Assembly (NCBI RefSeq): GCF_036370855.1
Contig: NC_088132.1
Span: 65,324,841-65,388,840, forward strand
Length of the DNA: 64,000 bases
Source of the DNA: Dromaius novaehollandiae
Lineage: Eukaryota; Chordata; Aves; Casuariiformes; Dromaiidae
Direction of reading: 5' to 3'
Within the stretch, counting starts at the first letter, position 1; every line of letters starts with the position of its first letter. Under the pieces are notes generated by a model. That model ran no database searches. It was not told where the DNA came from and saw only the letters and a list, made by a program, of their open reading frames with translations. Below, piece by piece: positions 49,574 to 61,200 of this stretch. Made by a program: the position numbers and the translations under genes.

Positions 49574-50435
49574 CCGGGGCACCCCGGGGCGGCAGCGGCC
49601 GCCTGGCTGGTTTTAAGCCTGTGCCAAACTGCGGAAAGTAAATGCCACAGCGACTCTGTGGCTAAAACTCTTCTGCTTCTCCCAGAGGCGACTGGTAATG
49701 GTTTAAGGTGCTTTGAATCGCGACTGCGTGTCTTCCATGGAAGGGCTTCACATTCCTGTGGAAGCTGTGCCTTTTCTGATTCGGGGCATTATTTCTTGCT
49801 CCGCTAAGGTTGCCAACGGACTGAACTGAAATAACAGAATGTGGCTGAAATTGTTTATTTAAATTATGAACAGAAATAGACAAAAGCACAGTTATAATTT
49901 TGTAACATTTCCTCATTGCAAAACCAAACTGCAGCGTTATGGATGTTTCATACTAAGTTCTAAATGTTGTAATACTTAAAACTTTCATCTTTTTAATTAA
50001 ATCTATTGATTAATTTTTCGTAAGTCTACTAGTTTTCTGCTGTGACAGTGACTCAAATACATGATTACTTATGATCCCCATCAAGGGTGTTTCAGTATTT
50101 CTCCAGGTTTAGCTGGAATCCAAGTTTCTGATTGCTTTCTTCTTCCTGAGTGTAGCACTGCTTGGTCAGCGTTTTGGTGAGCGTTCTTGCCCCTGATTAG
50201 AGAAGAAGTTCTCTGAGGACATGGTGCCTTTTTGGTTTCCAATTCTTCATGTGATCCTGTCAGCATCCTGCCAGGTACTAAGTTCTTGCTTATTTCTCTG
50301 ACTTAGTTCAAAGTGTATATTACTTTGTAAAGGTCTTTGTGCCAAATAATTCGTCTTAATTTGGGAGTGATGTCATGGATTGCTACAAGACCTGATGCTT
50401 TTTTTCACTGCTGTTTTTAATGTTGTTTGATACCT

Positions 50436-50451
50436 GGGGAGGGGGGGGGGG
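50436..50451 (+). repeat. Poly-G run (G4-A-G11)
   Basis: Four G, one A and eleven G in the SNX18 5' flank. It is a homopolymer that is prone to sequencing error and length change. Confidence 0.85.
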
Positions 50452-50894
50452 TCTTTTCTTCTTCTGAGCTTGATTTCTCCAGCATTAATGCATATGTTAT
50501 CACATTTCTTTTTCTGTCGTTGTTTGGCCAGTTCACTTTTAACATTTTTCTAATGTATCAGCTCATCCCAGCTTAATATGTTAGCCCAGAATTCCTTCAC
50601 TGCTTCGCTGGAAATCTCTTTTAATTGATCAATACTAGTAGTGCTTAGAGAGCCACATATTTCATCATGTACCCAGGTCCTCGATGGCCACCTGAGTGGA
50701 ACATGTTCATGCTTGTATCATCTGTGCCACCAACTCCAAATCCAAGTGCTAAATTTGCAGAAGCAAGTTCACAGAGAAAGCATCCACCTCAGTGATAAAG
50801 CAAGAAGCATCAGTCTCCTCTTGGTGGAGAGTTGGCAGCTGCCCAGGATTCTGCAGCTGAAGACCTTGACTTCAGACATCTCTCTGTCAAGGCT

Positions 50895-50934
50895 TCTGGA
50901 TTTTCCCTGCCAGCTCTGGATTTTCCCTGCCAGC
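50895..50934. repeat. Exact 20-bp tandem duplication
   Basis: TCTGGATTTTCCCTGCCAGC occurs twice head to tail (50895-50914 and 50915-50934) with no mismatch. Confidence 0.95.
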
Positions 50935-53623
50935 TCACACGGTATTGCGGAGAGCACAGCAACCTGGCCTTGGCACTGTTAATCCTCCCTGCAGGCTCTG
51001 AAGTGTCCTGAAGCCCTGCATCAGCACTTGTCCATGCTCTTAGAACTGTCTAAGTTCTTTTTATATTAAAGCTAGTGATTTTTATCCTTCTGCCACTGCA
51101 GTCAGTGTGAGAAGCACTGCCTTCAATGCAGACATGCTCTCTTTGGCCAAATACAGGCATTTCCATATGGTATATGATCCAAGATCCAGCATGCTGCCTT
51201 TGACCCGTGTGGCCATCTTAGAATAAGGATTAAAATCCCAACAGGAGGTAGATATGGATTAATTTAACCTCCATCTTAGATTCCATCCCAAATTTTGACT
51301 ACCACAAATCAGGATTAGTCATCAGAGTTTTATATTCCTTCCAAAGTTACTCTTAATATTGATCATAATTTTGTCTGGGCAGTTTTTTGCATTCACTTGA
51401 ATCCTCCCTTGTTTTTTTATTACAGTAAGGAGAAAAAATTACTTCCTGATCTGCCTTTGCTGTACCGTTCATTATTTTATGTGCATTTTATTGAATCTTA
51501 TTCAACTCCTTTCCCAAACTTTTCAGTCCCTATTCATCTTAATTTTAATGCCCTTAATCATTATTGTTGTTTTCTCTGAAACAGTCTTTTCACATGAAGT
51601 ACTGGAAATAATGCTGATCTACTTGATTTGAGGGGATAGATGCATTTTGAATCTGCCTTCATTTAATGATCTAGAGTGATGAACAGATGCCTTCTTCAGC
51701 TGCAAGGACAGCTCAAGAATTGAATTGTGCTGCCTCAAGTGGTGAGGAGTTGTGCCAGTGCCTGTGTCATGAGTAGGGAAGGAAGAAATGACAAAGTTGA
51801 GCTGGGGACCTGATTACTTCCTTGGGTGCAATAGTAGTGATGACAGCTGTCCTGCTTTCCCCTAGATCCCCTTCAGTGGATTGCCATTCTAACATTTGTG
51901 TAATGAGTACTGGCTCATCATTTCTCTCCCCAGAAGACACAAAGGTGTGAAGTTCAAAAGGTGTAAAATCTGCTAAGATGGGAACTTTAAGGCATAAAAT
52001 CTGTACAGCTAATGACAATAATATTTCCTAAATACAAAAGTGTAAACTAGTGAAGTATTTACTCTCTCAAATGTTCCAGTTTTACTTTGAGGCTTTAACA
52101 AAAGTTAAGTTACATGAAATTAAATCATGTTTTTTCAGGAATTAACACAAGCAATAAGGCAAAATTATGAAAGGAAAAAATGTATTATTTTATTTCCCTG
52201 GTGAACCAAACTGCAATGGGAACTTGGAACAATAACCAGTTTGAAATTATGTTATCCATTTCTCCCCCATCAGTGAGCCAACTCTGATTATTATTGTGTG
52301 TAGGCATTTTGTTGTGGATTTTAAAATAAACATTTTTTAAAACTCAGGAAAAGATTTATTTTCAACAAAATCAACCCGGAAAATTAGAGACTACCCTAAA
52401 AAAGATATTAAAAGAGTTTGAGGAAGCCAGCTTCTTGGGCCATCTGTAACCATCTACAGTGCCAAGTTGATCTGGAGTGATCGAACTTTTTTTCTTGCTG
52501 TTCAGACCACCAGAGGCAAGGATTTCAAAGCAAGAAGAGCACGTACTGATTTATGGCATTTCAGCTGGACAAAATATGTTTTTGAAGACTTTCTTTGGTA
52601 GGAAATTTCTACCATCTTCATCGGGAATTAAATTTTCAGAGTCAATGTAAATGTTATTCTGAAGCTATTGAGATTGATAGTCTGCAATCCAGTGAGAAAT
52701 GTTTATTGTTCAATATGTTCCTGTGAATTTGTAATTTTGGCGGTGAAACTGAAAGCTAGACTAAAGCTAAATGCACACAGATGTCTAAGGACTGATATCT
52801 CATCGATTTCATTTGGAATTAGACATCTCAAGTCCTCTGAGAATCTGCGCTGAAAGGTGTTTGAAAGCATTGTGAGTTACTTTTTTGTGCAGGTGCAGTT
52901 TATAATTGAAAATTTGGGAACATGAAGGGAAAAGGTAAAGATTCAAGTGATTACAATCCTTAGGCTATCTTGAATTAGGAAAAAGTGAATGAGACTCTGC
53001 AACCAACAATAATAAAAAGTATGTATCAACCCCTAACTTTTTCCTTCCAGCCCAAAAATGTATCTGACTTCATTTTGGTAGTTTTCCTCTATGTTATGAA
53101 TTTGATGCTTTAAGTAAGAAAAAAAATAAAGTGATTTTCCCATGAGTTAAGATAAAGCTCTGATTATATTTAGTCTTTCCACTGTCACCATTATGAAAAT
53201 CACTTCATGGGACCCTGAAGAAACCATATGTTTGGTATCCATGATACTGGATCATTTCATAGTAGGAAACACACTGAATAGTATTTTGTGCAAGCAAATG
53301 GCTACAGATAGGCCAATTATCATCAGTATAATTTCTAAGAGTGAACTAAATCTAATGCTCACTCAGTATGTGGTTTTTATTGTTATTTTTTATTTTGTTA
53401 CCCTAGATGATTTTGTTTTGCTGTCTGTACTGGCTCATCATAACTAGAAATGACTGGGTTTTTTTTTAAATTGTAGGGATGGGTACTAAATTCCACTTAA
53501 AAGATGGATGAACTGATTTTCTTTCCTTCCATTTTTACATCATCTGTAATTGTAATCTCTTGCTCTGAATCACAGAAGGACTTCATCTCGTAGAGCAGCA
53601 GTTAGGCATGCCTAAGAGGTCTT

Positions 53624-53637
53624 CCCCTAGAGGGCAC
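53624..53637 (+). promoter_or_regulatory. CTCF-like motif 5 kb upstream of SNX18
   Basis: CCCCTAGAGGGCAC matches 13 of 14 positions of CCASYAGRKGGCRS. It is the best CTCF-like match I found, between the SNX18 promoter and the flank. No binding evidence can be read from sequence. Confidence 0.4.
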
Positions 53638-55987
53638 CAAATGATTTTAAACACAAAAGTTTCCAGACTAAAGGAAATTAAGGGCTTTGAACTAGCAAAG
53701 GAATGAAGTAAATGCAAGAAATGTGACAAATCTGTTATTGCAGGTTTTTTTCATTTGAAGCTTCTAAAAGATTGAATATTATTAATGTAAAATTTTTGTA
53801 AAGTTGTATTTGAAAACGAGAGACAATTTTCGGGTATCAGAAATGGAGACACTTTAAAATGTGCTACGGAATTTAGAAAAAAATGCCATGGGATTTAGGA
53901 GAAAACAAAATATTTTTCAAACAGGAACATACATTAAGCAGAAATTGCAAAGCTTTTTTCAAAAGAGAATATTAAAATTAAAGACAACTGAGCAGAAACA
54001 CCGATGTTGTTGTTTGACCTCTGTAATACATATTAGTTATCTCAGTCCCAGTCTGTGTAATAGATGATCGTTGCTCAGAAATTCTCAACCGTCCACTTAA
54101 TATTGCTTGGAATGCATGTCTGTCTCCCTTCCCTGGCTGAAGAGCTAATGTTTCACAACCGTCTAAGGATACTGTCAAGATAAATCCATTAACATTTATG
54201 TAGTTTTTCAGTGCTGTGGCAACTGGGGCCATGTGCTAGACAGACATTCTGGATGGTGCTGAGTGTCTTTGGTTGTTACAGATGTATGGGCACAGGTCAA
54301 CTGCCAGTCCTTGATGTGCATACAGACCAAATTCCCCTCCTAAAATTAAAGAATAAGACACATTAGCAAAAGAGGACACGAGTCAGCTGTGCTTTAGATA
54401 AACTGCACAAGCCTTTGAGCAGTAATTTTAGTTTTCTTGTATGTTGCAATCGAATACCTTTCATGAAGACAAAGATGCTATTAAAAAACAAGGCAGCAAA
54501 CTAAATGGGGAACTGGTAAGGAAATCCAGTTAAGACCAACATTATGTCCATGTGTCATATACATGTGGCATGAAAATAAAGTGATGAATAAAGTATAGTG
54601 GAGCAACAATGAAGGACTGAGAATTCAATCATTTCCAACATCTCTGTCTGCAGCTCACAGAAAAGCTGCAGAAAGGACTTCCTTAGTAGGATCTGTGCCT
54701 ATGTTAGCCCTGGCCAGTCCCCTCAGGGGTTTATCAGAGTAAATAAACGCCGCTAGGCTCTGAAAATCTGAGTGATGTGAGTCCTATGCACTGGTGAAGA
54801 TCACAGCAACCCTGAAGTTGCTCTGACCCCGTGCAGAGAGGTGGCAGGCAGGGGCTGGCCTCAGGATGAAGCACTAGAATAACCGGCAGCTCCTCGGTTG
54901 TATCTGTCAACTAATCAGTATGGTTGAGTCTTAATTTAAGCTTATGGGTCCATGTCTGGTAGGAGTATGAGCCAAGGTATTAAGTTTTTGCTGTGCATCA
55001 TGGGATCTTATGGAAGTGACATTGCAATCTCAGCCTGGAGACAAGAATGAACTTTCAGTAGCAACAGACCAGTTTTGATGGGACTTTGACATCAGGCTGA
55101 AGTATCTTCCATTCTCACAATGCTTGCACTTAAGCTGAGACAGTGTGTTCTGCTAGCATGAGGCACTGATGTTACATTTTGAGTAAGTGAGACTGCTGTC
55201 CTATCTGCTAAAAGAAGATTTTAGCTTGCGTTGGCCCTTGGAGACATGTGATAAAGAAAAGGATGGACAGAGAAGTGTTCATATGGTCTGTGTTAGCCCA
55301 AGAGAGGAGGAGTTCTGAGAAGCTCTATGAGAGAAAACAACAATAAGTTACTCTGCAGTAAATATTTCAGCTTCTTGGTTTTCAGGGAGGGTTTTTTGTT
55401 TTGCTGGTCTTTCAGCAAATGTAAAAGCCTGCAAAGGATAAGGTGGTGAAGAAAATTCCTGTTGTCCTTGGTTTCAGTTAGGTACTGTTGAGAAGGTGAA
55501 GGGTGAGAAGTCCGTATCATAGATGGTGCAATCTGTCACTTTCATTATTGAACTCTGTTTCAGAAAGGATTTCAGTGCTGGAGACATACCGGGCACCCCA
55601 TACCATTAGTGAAATGTTAGAGATGATAATTTTCCAGTAGTGACAGTGTCATAACCTGCCTATGGTCATTCTGTGTACTTTTTAAAGAATGTTTTATTAG
55701 CTACCCATAAACACAGAACTATATTCCTATAAGTGAATTATTTACATTTTAAATTTATTATTATAAAAGGCCAAGTGAAAGTGAAAATGTAAAAATTAAG
55801 AAGATGATAGCAAGCAATACAAATCATCAGTTATGAGAAAAAGCTAAAGGTATATTAAAAGTCCTATAGCCAGTGGGACAGCAGGCAGAAATTCTTTGCT
55901 TCAGAAATAAACAAAATCCTAAGAATGGTTTAGATGAGTATGGCATGAAGATGACAAAATTGTCAATTGTGAGTCAGGAAAGATATT

Positions 55988-56025
55988 AAATATATTCAAT
56001 ATATTCCAGTATTGAATAAATATTT
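55988..56025. repeat. AT-rich inverted repeat (hairpin)
   Basis: Arms AAATATATTCAAT (55988-56000) and ATTGAATAAATATTT (56011-56025) around a ten-base loop. The pairing has a small bulge. Confidence 0.6.
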
Positions 56026-56419
56026 CAGCTCTATATGAAAAAATGATATTCACAGCTTCTGATGACAATGAATTCCTTTGTATTCTATTAGTAAATAACA
56101 GGACGTTTTGCAGCAGGTATTAAACATTTATAACTTTGTAACACTAAGTAACTCACAACATCAAGATAATAAAAACACCCGCTGAGAGCTCTCTGGACTG
56201 TTGCTTTTGCTTTCTGGATAAATCTTACAACACTGGGCAAATCTGAGAGGGCTAGAGAAAACCTGCTTCTTGTTTCCGGTAATTAACACCTGAACAATTT
56301 ATGGAGGTGTGTGGTGGGTTTTCCATCGACTGAAGTCTTTAAATACAGATTTGATTTAAAGATTTGTCTTACTTAAATCCATGTTCTTGTTCAAACATAT
56401 CATGGGCTTCATGAGAAAT

Positions 56420-56510
56420 TAGCAGGTGAGATGATGTGGGCTCTGTTGTTCAGAGGATCACACTGGGGATTATCATTGATCCTTCTGGCCTTTAAACCTA
56501 TAAACCTGGG
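56420..56510 (+). repeat. CR1-like 3'-end relic
   Basis: The stretch ending TGATCCTTCTGGCCTTTAAA CCTATAAACC resembles the 3' end of sauropsid CR1 LINEs (GGTCCCTTCTGGCCTTAAA-TCTATGAA). It is preceded by GAGATGATGTGGGC-like sequence. It is 5'-truncated, as is usual for CR1, and strongly diverged. Confidence 0.4.
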
Positions 56511-57560
56511 AACCTTAACTCTGCCTCCGCACTGTATCCATTTCAGGCTGACGTTTCAGCTAGAGTCCTTCTACAACTTTTGAGAACAAGATTAGGTAAA
56601 AATGCCTTCATGCGTATTATCTACCTATCTATATATATATAGAAGGGAACTGGTGTAAGTGGTAGGAGGATCAGTCACTGATATCAGAAAATACTGTTTG
56701 ACTGAAATCAAGACATCTGCAGAAAATGATCTTCAACACGTTTCCTAGCGTAAATATATTTCAGAGTAAAAGTCTTAAAATTGTTGAGATGCTTTAACTT
56801 TTTCAAAATGAAAATTTCATTTTTTTATGAAACTAGATGCTTTTTTTCTGCTACTAGAAGTTTAAAACAACTTTTTGTCACTGATCCTGAATATTTGAAA
56901 TTACTGAAATGAGACATTTTATTAATCAAACCAGAGTTTCCTCCACTTTTGGGTTCATGTCTACATTTTTTTCTCCTTACGCAAAACAAATATCTCAAAT
57001 TTCTGTGGGATGGGAAAAACTGTTTGCCTCCTCCCTTTCCTACTTCCTATTGTCACAGCAATTATTGCTACAGTATGAACATGTAGCAAATTTGCCTCAG
57101 TTCCCTTAGTGCCGCTAGAAATCATAAGCCCTATGCTGTCTTTATAAACGCTGTTGAACTGTGTGTGCTGTACATGTTGTTTTGCCACAGATAATTTTTA
57201 CTCTTTCCCAGATGTCAGAGGAAGTGACTTGGATTTCTGCTTCTAATAGAGCTCGGTTTGACTTTTGACAAACATGGACATCAAAGGATGTCTTCAGATG
57301 CGTTCAGTCAACAGCTATGAGTTAAACAGTATTAGTTCTTGTGGCCAAGCTGAGTGGCCAGAAGACATTTCCTAATGATCAGGTACAGCTTAAATGGAAA
57401 AAAAAATGCAGCTTTATATATAGAAACCACAGTGAGAGGGTTAGACATTATTTTAAACAGAAGTGGCCCTATCGATAGCTAACTAAGGGTTTGAATAGTT
57501 GTGAGTTTCTCCAGGTTCAGTCTACAGTGGAATTACAGAGGTAAGAATACACATTTTCAA

Positions 57561-57590
57561 TTCTCTTTCTCTCTCTCTCTGTTTCCTTCT
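57561..57590. repeat. Polypyrimidine (CT)n tract
   Basis: TTCTCTTTCTCTCTCTCTCT followed by GTTTCCTTCT; a short CT microsatellite in the SNX18 5' flank. Confidence 0.75.
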
Positions 57591-58350
57591 TGTCTCATCT
57601 TCTGCTCCATCACAAGGTTATGCAGGCTGTGCACTTCCTTTTCTGGAAATCTGAGTTATAAATTGCTTTATGTGTCTTCCTCCAGGAAGCCAAGAGCAGT
57701 TGTTCTTCCTGATTAGGAGACAGGTGCTGGTGGATGTTTGATTTTATTCTTATAACTTCTTCCTTTGGAGCCTAACCCACCTATTTCATTAGCTTTAAAC
57801 TCCAAGGTGAAATTATAGTTTCCTGTAAAAAATATTTTCCTACACAAATCAATTGTACTGATTAATTTGTTTCTGAAATGCAGATCTCTTCTGTCCCTTT
57901 GACCTGAGGACCCTATGATCAAGTGCAAAATTTTCCTGACCAGGCTCTTTTTATCCAGATTAGATCAATCTTTTAAAAGGCAAATTAGGGATTTAAGAAT
58001 GCATAGGAATTCCATGATGGTAAGAAAGTGACAGAGAAGAACAAGATGACCACCTTAAACAATTCTTTTAAGTAAAATCCTGCTGGAGAGCTGTGTCATC
58101 TTATTTTATAAAGGTAATCACATGAAAGAGCAAGGAATGGCAAAGGTTCTGCCTGTTCATATGTTGTGCTCCTTGCAACCTGTGCTGGATTATCTGTTCA
58201 GAATGTGCTTTTCTTCTCTACTATAAACAGTTAGGTAGTAGATCTCCAACAAACTCTTGCAGAGTGTACACTTTCAAGTTCAGAGAGGCTGTAGTTTCCA
58301 AACATGTAACCTATTAATGATTTTCATGTGGCTGTCTATGCTTGAGAATT

Positions 58351-58391
58351 GCAGACTTAAATTCTACTTTGCAGACTTAAATATCTACTTT
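58351..58391. repeat. Tandem duplication, unit 20-21 bp
   Basis: GCAGACTTAAATTCTACTTT is followed directly by GCAGACTTAAATATCTACTTT (one small length difference). Confidence 0.85.
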
Positions 58392-59227
58392 CTCTGCTAA
58401 TAATAAAAATCTTCATTTAGCCATAATTGTCAAAATTCTTCTGTAACCCTGTTAGTTAAAAATATTGCATAACTGCGTCATGCCTCAGCCCCTTCCCCCT
58501 ATTGTGAAGGTGCAAAGGGGTTCCTCTAGGGGAATCTCCCAACAGCATAGTAGTCATGAAATTGTGTTCATTAAGACAGTCAAGAAATCAGAAGTTGCCT
58601 GTTGAAGGAGGGATGGTGTGCAACTGAGTGGTCTCAATATAGCTATAAAGTCTCTTGACATCACAGCCTAGGTCTAAATAATCTATTTTTCCTTTTATTT
58701 TAATTGGTGTAAGTCATAACTGCTTCCATGGCAACTGTGGAAGTGTGAAATTTAGTGAAAAGAATAATGAGGCTCAGTTGGGCCTAATTTTTCATTTCTG
58801 CCTGGCTCTTTCCCCCCACGCCTGGCATTTACCTCTGATCATAGAAAAATTGTCTTGCAGGAGCACTGTGATGTGAGCGCTGTGTCATGCAGGGGCAGTG
58901 CCTGCATTAATCACGGCAAAATAAGCCTGACATAACCTTTGAGTTTGTATCCTCTCCTGCTGTCCTACTGGTGGAGCCCCTCCACAGTGAGCATTTCAGG
59001 CATGAAAAGGAACTCGAACAGGGTGTGCAGGTTTGATCACTTGTCCCCACTTTTTGTGCTCCTTTTTTGAAAGAAATAGCTTGACTTTGTACCTTTGTGC
59101 TGGATTATTTTGTCCTAATATGTTTTATTGAGAGATTAATGAAATCTTAATAACTTTTTCAAAATCAGTACAGATTTACGGATAAAGTGTAATATGGAAA
59201 TATATTCTATGTTTATACAGGAGCTTA

Positions 59228-59241
59228 CTGCCATCTAGTCA
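59228..59241 (-). promoter_or_regulatory. CTCF-like motif, minus orientation
   Basis: On the minus strand TGACTAGATGGCAG matches 12 of 14 positions of the CTCF core. It faces the motif at 53624 in convergent orientation. Confidence 0.25.
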
Positions 59242-60761
59242 ACTTCCTGCAAAATATTGTTCTTCTGCTAAACTTTGCTGTTGGTTTTGGTATTTCAGTT
59301 CCACATTAAACTGAAGAATAAGAAAAATAAGCACACCTTTTAACTTTGGGCTGACTGCCTTGTGAAAAAGTCCAAGATAAATATTGATATAGATAGCATG
59401 ATAGAATGAGTCTCAACACTCATTTTTCTGTAGATATTTGCCTCAGTCCCTAATCTGCATTGAGTCCACATCACTTTCATTCTGTGACCGAGCCCTTGGG
59501 CTGTAAATATATCAAGGCAGACATTGCACCTGCATCTTGTACAGTGCAGACTGATCATGACATGAAGACTTGGAGAATGATGACAGAGTTACAAAAATAT
59601 ATTTGAAATACTTTTAAAATGAATAGAACTTTCACCACAGCAGGTAGCTCTTGAATTTCTGGCTTTTTTTTACAAGAGAGTGTAAGTATTATGTTTCCAT
59701 TTGTCAAACCATGCTCTGCAAATCATTTGCCTTCATTAATTTTTCATTTTAACTCTGATGTAATGTTATCACCTTTAGTTAAGAAGTAGACGAATTTAAA
59801 TCCAACATCCAAACTCAGAATCAGTTTGTTCACACACAAAAGCTATGCCTGATTTTAATTCCTACACCACTGCACTCCTGCAGCATCTGTGGAACCGTTA
59901 TCTCCAGTATTCAGGCTGAGTGGAGAGTGAGCCATCCCACAGAATGAGGAGTGGAACAAACAATAGAGAAGTTATTGACTCTGGACCCCAAAGCCTGTGC
60001 TGATCCAGCCTCGATGCCTCTGTGCATTGCTCCCCAGGCTCTTCTTGTGCAGTGTCACACAAACACAGGGAAACACTTGTGTCCAACGCTAAGTCCAGGC
60101 TAACGACCACTGCTATAGTGAAACCAGCTGGGTGTTTCTGCACCGTGCTTCCCAAGCTCCCCCATTTCTAGAAGCCCTGTTTGGACACATGAATTAGCTG
60201 CATCCATAGTGTGATACAAGAGGGCCAGATGCCGGACAGACTGGGAGGCAGTATGGTGGCATCTGAATGAGCAAGTCTTGTTGTACCAAACCAGTTCCAT
60301 GCAGAGCCAACAAGAGGGATGGCTGCACATGCTGAATAGCTTACTGTGATCCAGTAGATCACCTAGAGGTAATGAGGACTGGACTGTATTAATTTTGGAA
60401 TGGCTGGTTTAGATAGGGCAATGGCACTTTAAAACCCTCATGTCATCTAACTCTGCTACGAGCAGGTGAAACTAATATGTTAATTGAAAAATACTGGAGA
60501 TTCTACTATGGTATCTCTGCATACATGATGAAAATGTAGAATTACTGCATGGGAAAATTAGGGGGATGTGCAAGTGGAAAGAAATACAGCTGAAGATAGT
60601 AAGTGGCTTATTCTTTCATTTTAGCACACCAAGGATTTAGTCCATGTGTGGTATTCCTTTTTTGTTAACAACCTAAATTTTTTAGTTAAAACCATTTTGA
60701 AATGCTCTTCTCAGTTCTTTAAAAATGCTTACTTTATAAAAAAGTTAAATGTTTCTTATAG

Positions 60762-60766
60762 CAGGT
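60762..60766. repeat. Target-site duplication CAGGT, left of solo LTR
   Basis: The five bases CAGGT immediately before the LTR match the five bases immediately after it, as expected for integrase-made duplication. Confidence 0.75.
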
Positions 60767-61195
60767 TGTGACCACAAGGTGGGCAAGAGAGAGTCAGATA
60801 CTGGTGAAGAGAGACAAAGTTCATGAAGGGTTAAACAGGATAGGTTTAATAACAGACTTTTACACACCAAGCTGCTCAGGGAGCCCCAGGAGCCACGCGG
60901 GGAGGTCACGGATGGGAGGCTGCTGGACACAGAGCTCGGATGCCCAGGCGGGGCTCTCCTTGTTGCATCCCAAGGACCCCCTTTTATCTACTAGAACTAT
61001 TTCCTTATCTCAGCTGTGCTAACCTTGAGAAACGACTGTCTGGGAAGCAGCCAGACATTGCTGACAAAACGGAACATGCCTGCCTGGCCCTGATGGGAAT
61101 TTGGACAGTGAGTAACTTCACACACTGGGCCTGCTACCGCATGCTCTGCCAGTCACTGACTCCTCACCAGATCTTCCACAGGTGTTCTCACTACA
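60767..61195 (-). mobile_element. Solo LTR of an endogenous retrovirus (429 bp)
   Basis: The element starts TGTGACC and ends CACTACA on the plus strand, so it has TG...CA ends, and it is bounded by the direct repeat CAGGT. Read on the minus strand it has LTR order. U3 leads to a TATA-like GATAAAAGG (about 60989-60981). The R region is GC-rich. A polyadenylation signal ATTAAA lies at 60850-60845, and a short U5 ends in GGTCACA. No gag, pol or env sequence is present on either side, so this is a solo LTR left by recombination between two LTRs. A 5-bp target duplication would fit ERVL-type or some other families; the family is not identified. Confidence 0.8.
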
Positions 61196-61200
61196 CAGGT
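61196..61200. repeat. Target-site duplication CAGGT, right of solo LTR
   Basis: This is the second copy of CAGGT, directly after the CA end of the LTR. The duplication is exact, so the insertion is not extremely old. Confidence 0.75.

Larger units (their letters stand above)
48675..49620 (-). promoter_or_regulatory. SNX18: SNX18 5' UTR and CpG-island promoter
   Basis: This very GC- and CpG-rich sequence lies directly upstream of the SNX18 start codon and is continuous with the GC-rich exon 1. There is no TATA box near the coding start. It contains several GC boxes (GGGGCGGG types near 49098-49121), a palindromic E-box CACGTG at 49214-49219, a 15-bp tandem duplication and an 18-bp tandem repeat. 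This fits a broad, housekeeping-type CpG-island promoter. The transcription start is not visible but is probably within about 300 bp of the ATG. Long open frames on the opposite strand here are by-products of the base composition. The island reaches almost 1 kb beyond the ATG, so divergent non-coding transcription is possible but not shown. Confidence 0.75.
49621..60761. other. Non-coding 5' flank of SNX18
   Basis: There is an abrupt change from the CpG island to AT-rich DNA near 49.6 kb. No coding exon is recognised, and no small heat-shock domain of the expected neighbour HSPB3 is seen. It contains a poly-G run, short tandem duplications, a CT tract, CTCF-like motifs, a CR1-like relic and an AT hairpin. 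Confidence 0.6.

Noticed and set aside
48593-49582. Minus-strand GC-rich open frame (about 329 codons) in the SNX18 promoter island
   Set aside because: It is out of frame with SNX18, contains the 18-bp minisatellite as a Gly/Pro repeat and has no recognisable protein family.
48093-49616. Long plus-strand open frame (about 507 codons) opposite SNX18 exon 1 and promoter
   Set aside because: It is Ala/Arg/Gly/Pro-rich throughout, begins at GTG, overlaps a real conserved exon in antisense and has no domain. High GC removes stop codons, so it is a compositional shadow.
59890-60360. Minus-strand open frames just left of the solo LTR, considered as retroviral coding remnants
   Set aside because: No gag, protease, reverse transcriptase, integrase or envelope motif is visible, and the target duplication places them outside the LTR insertion.
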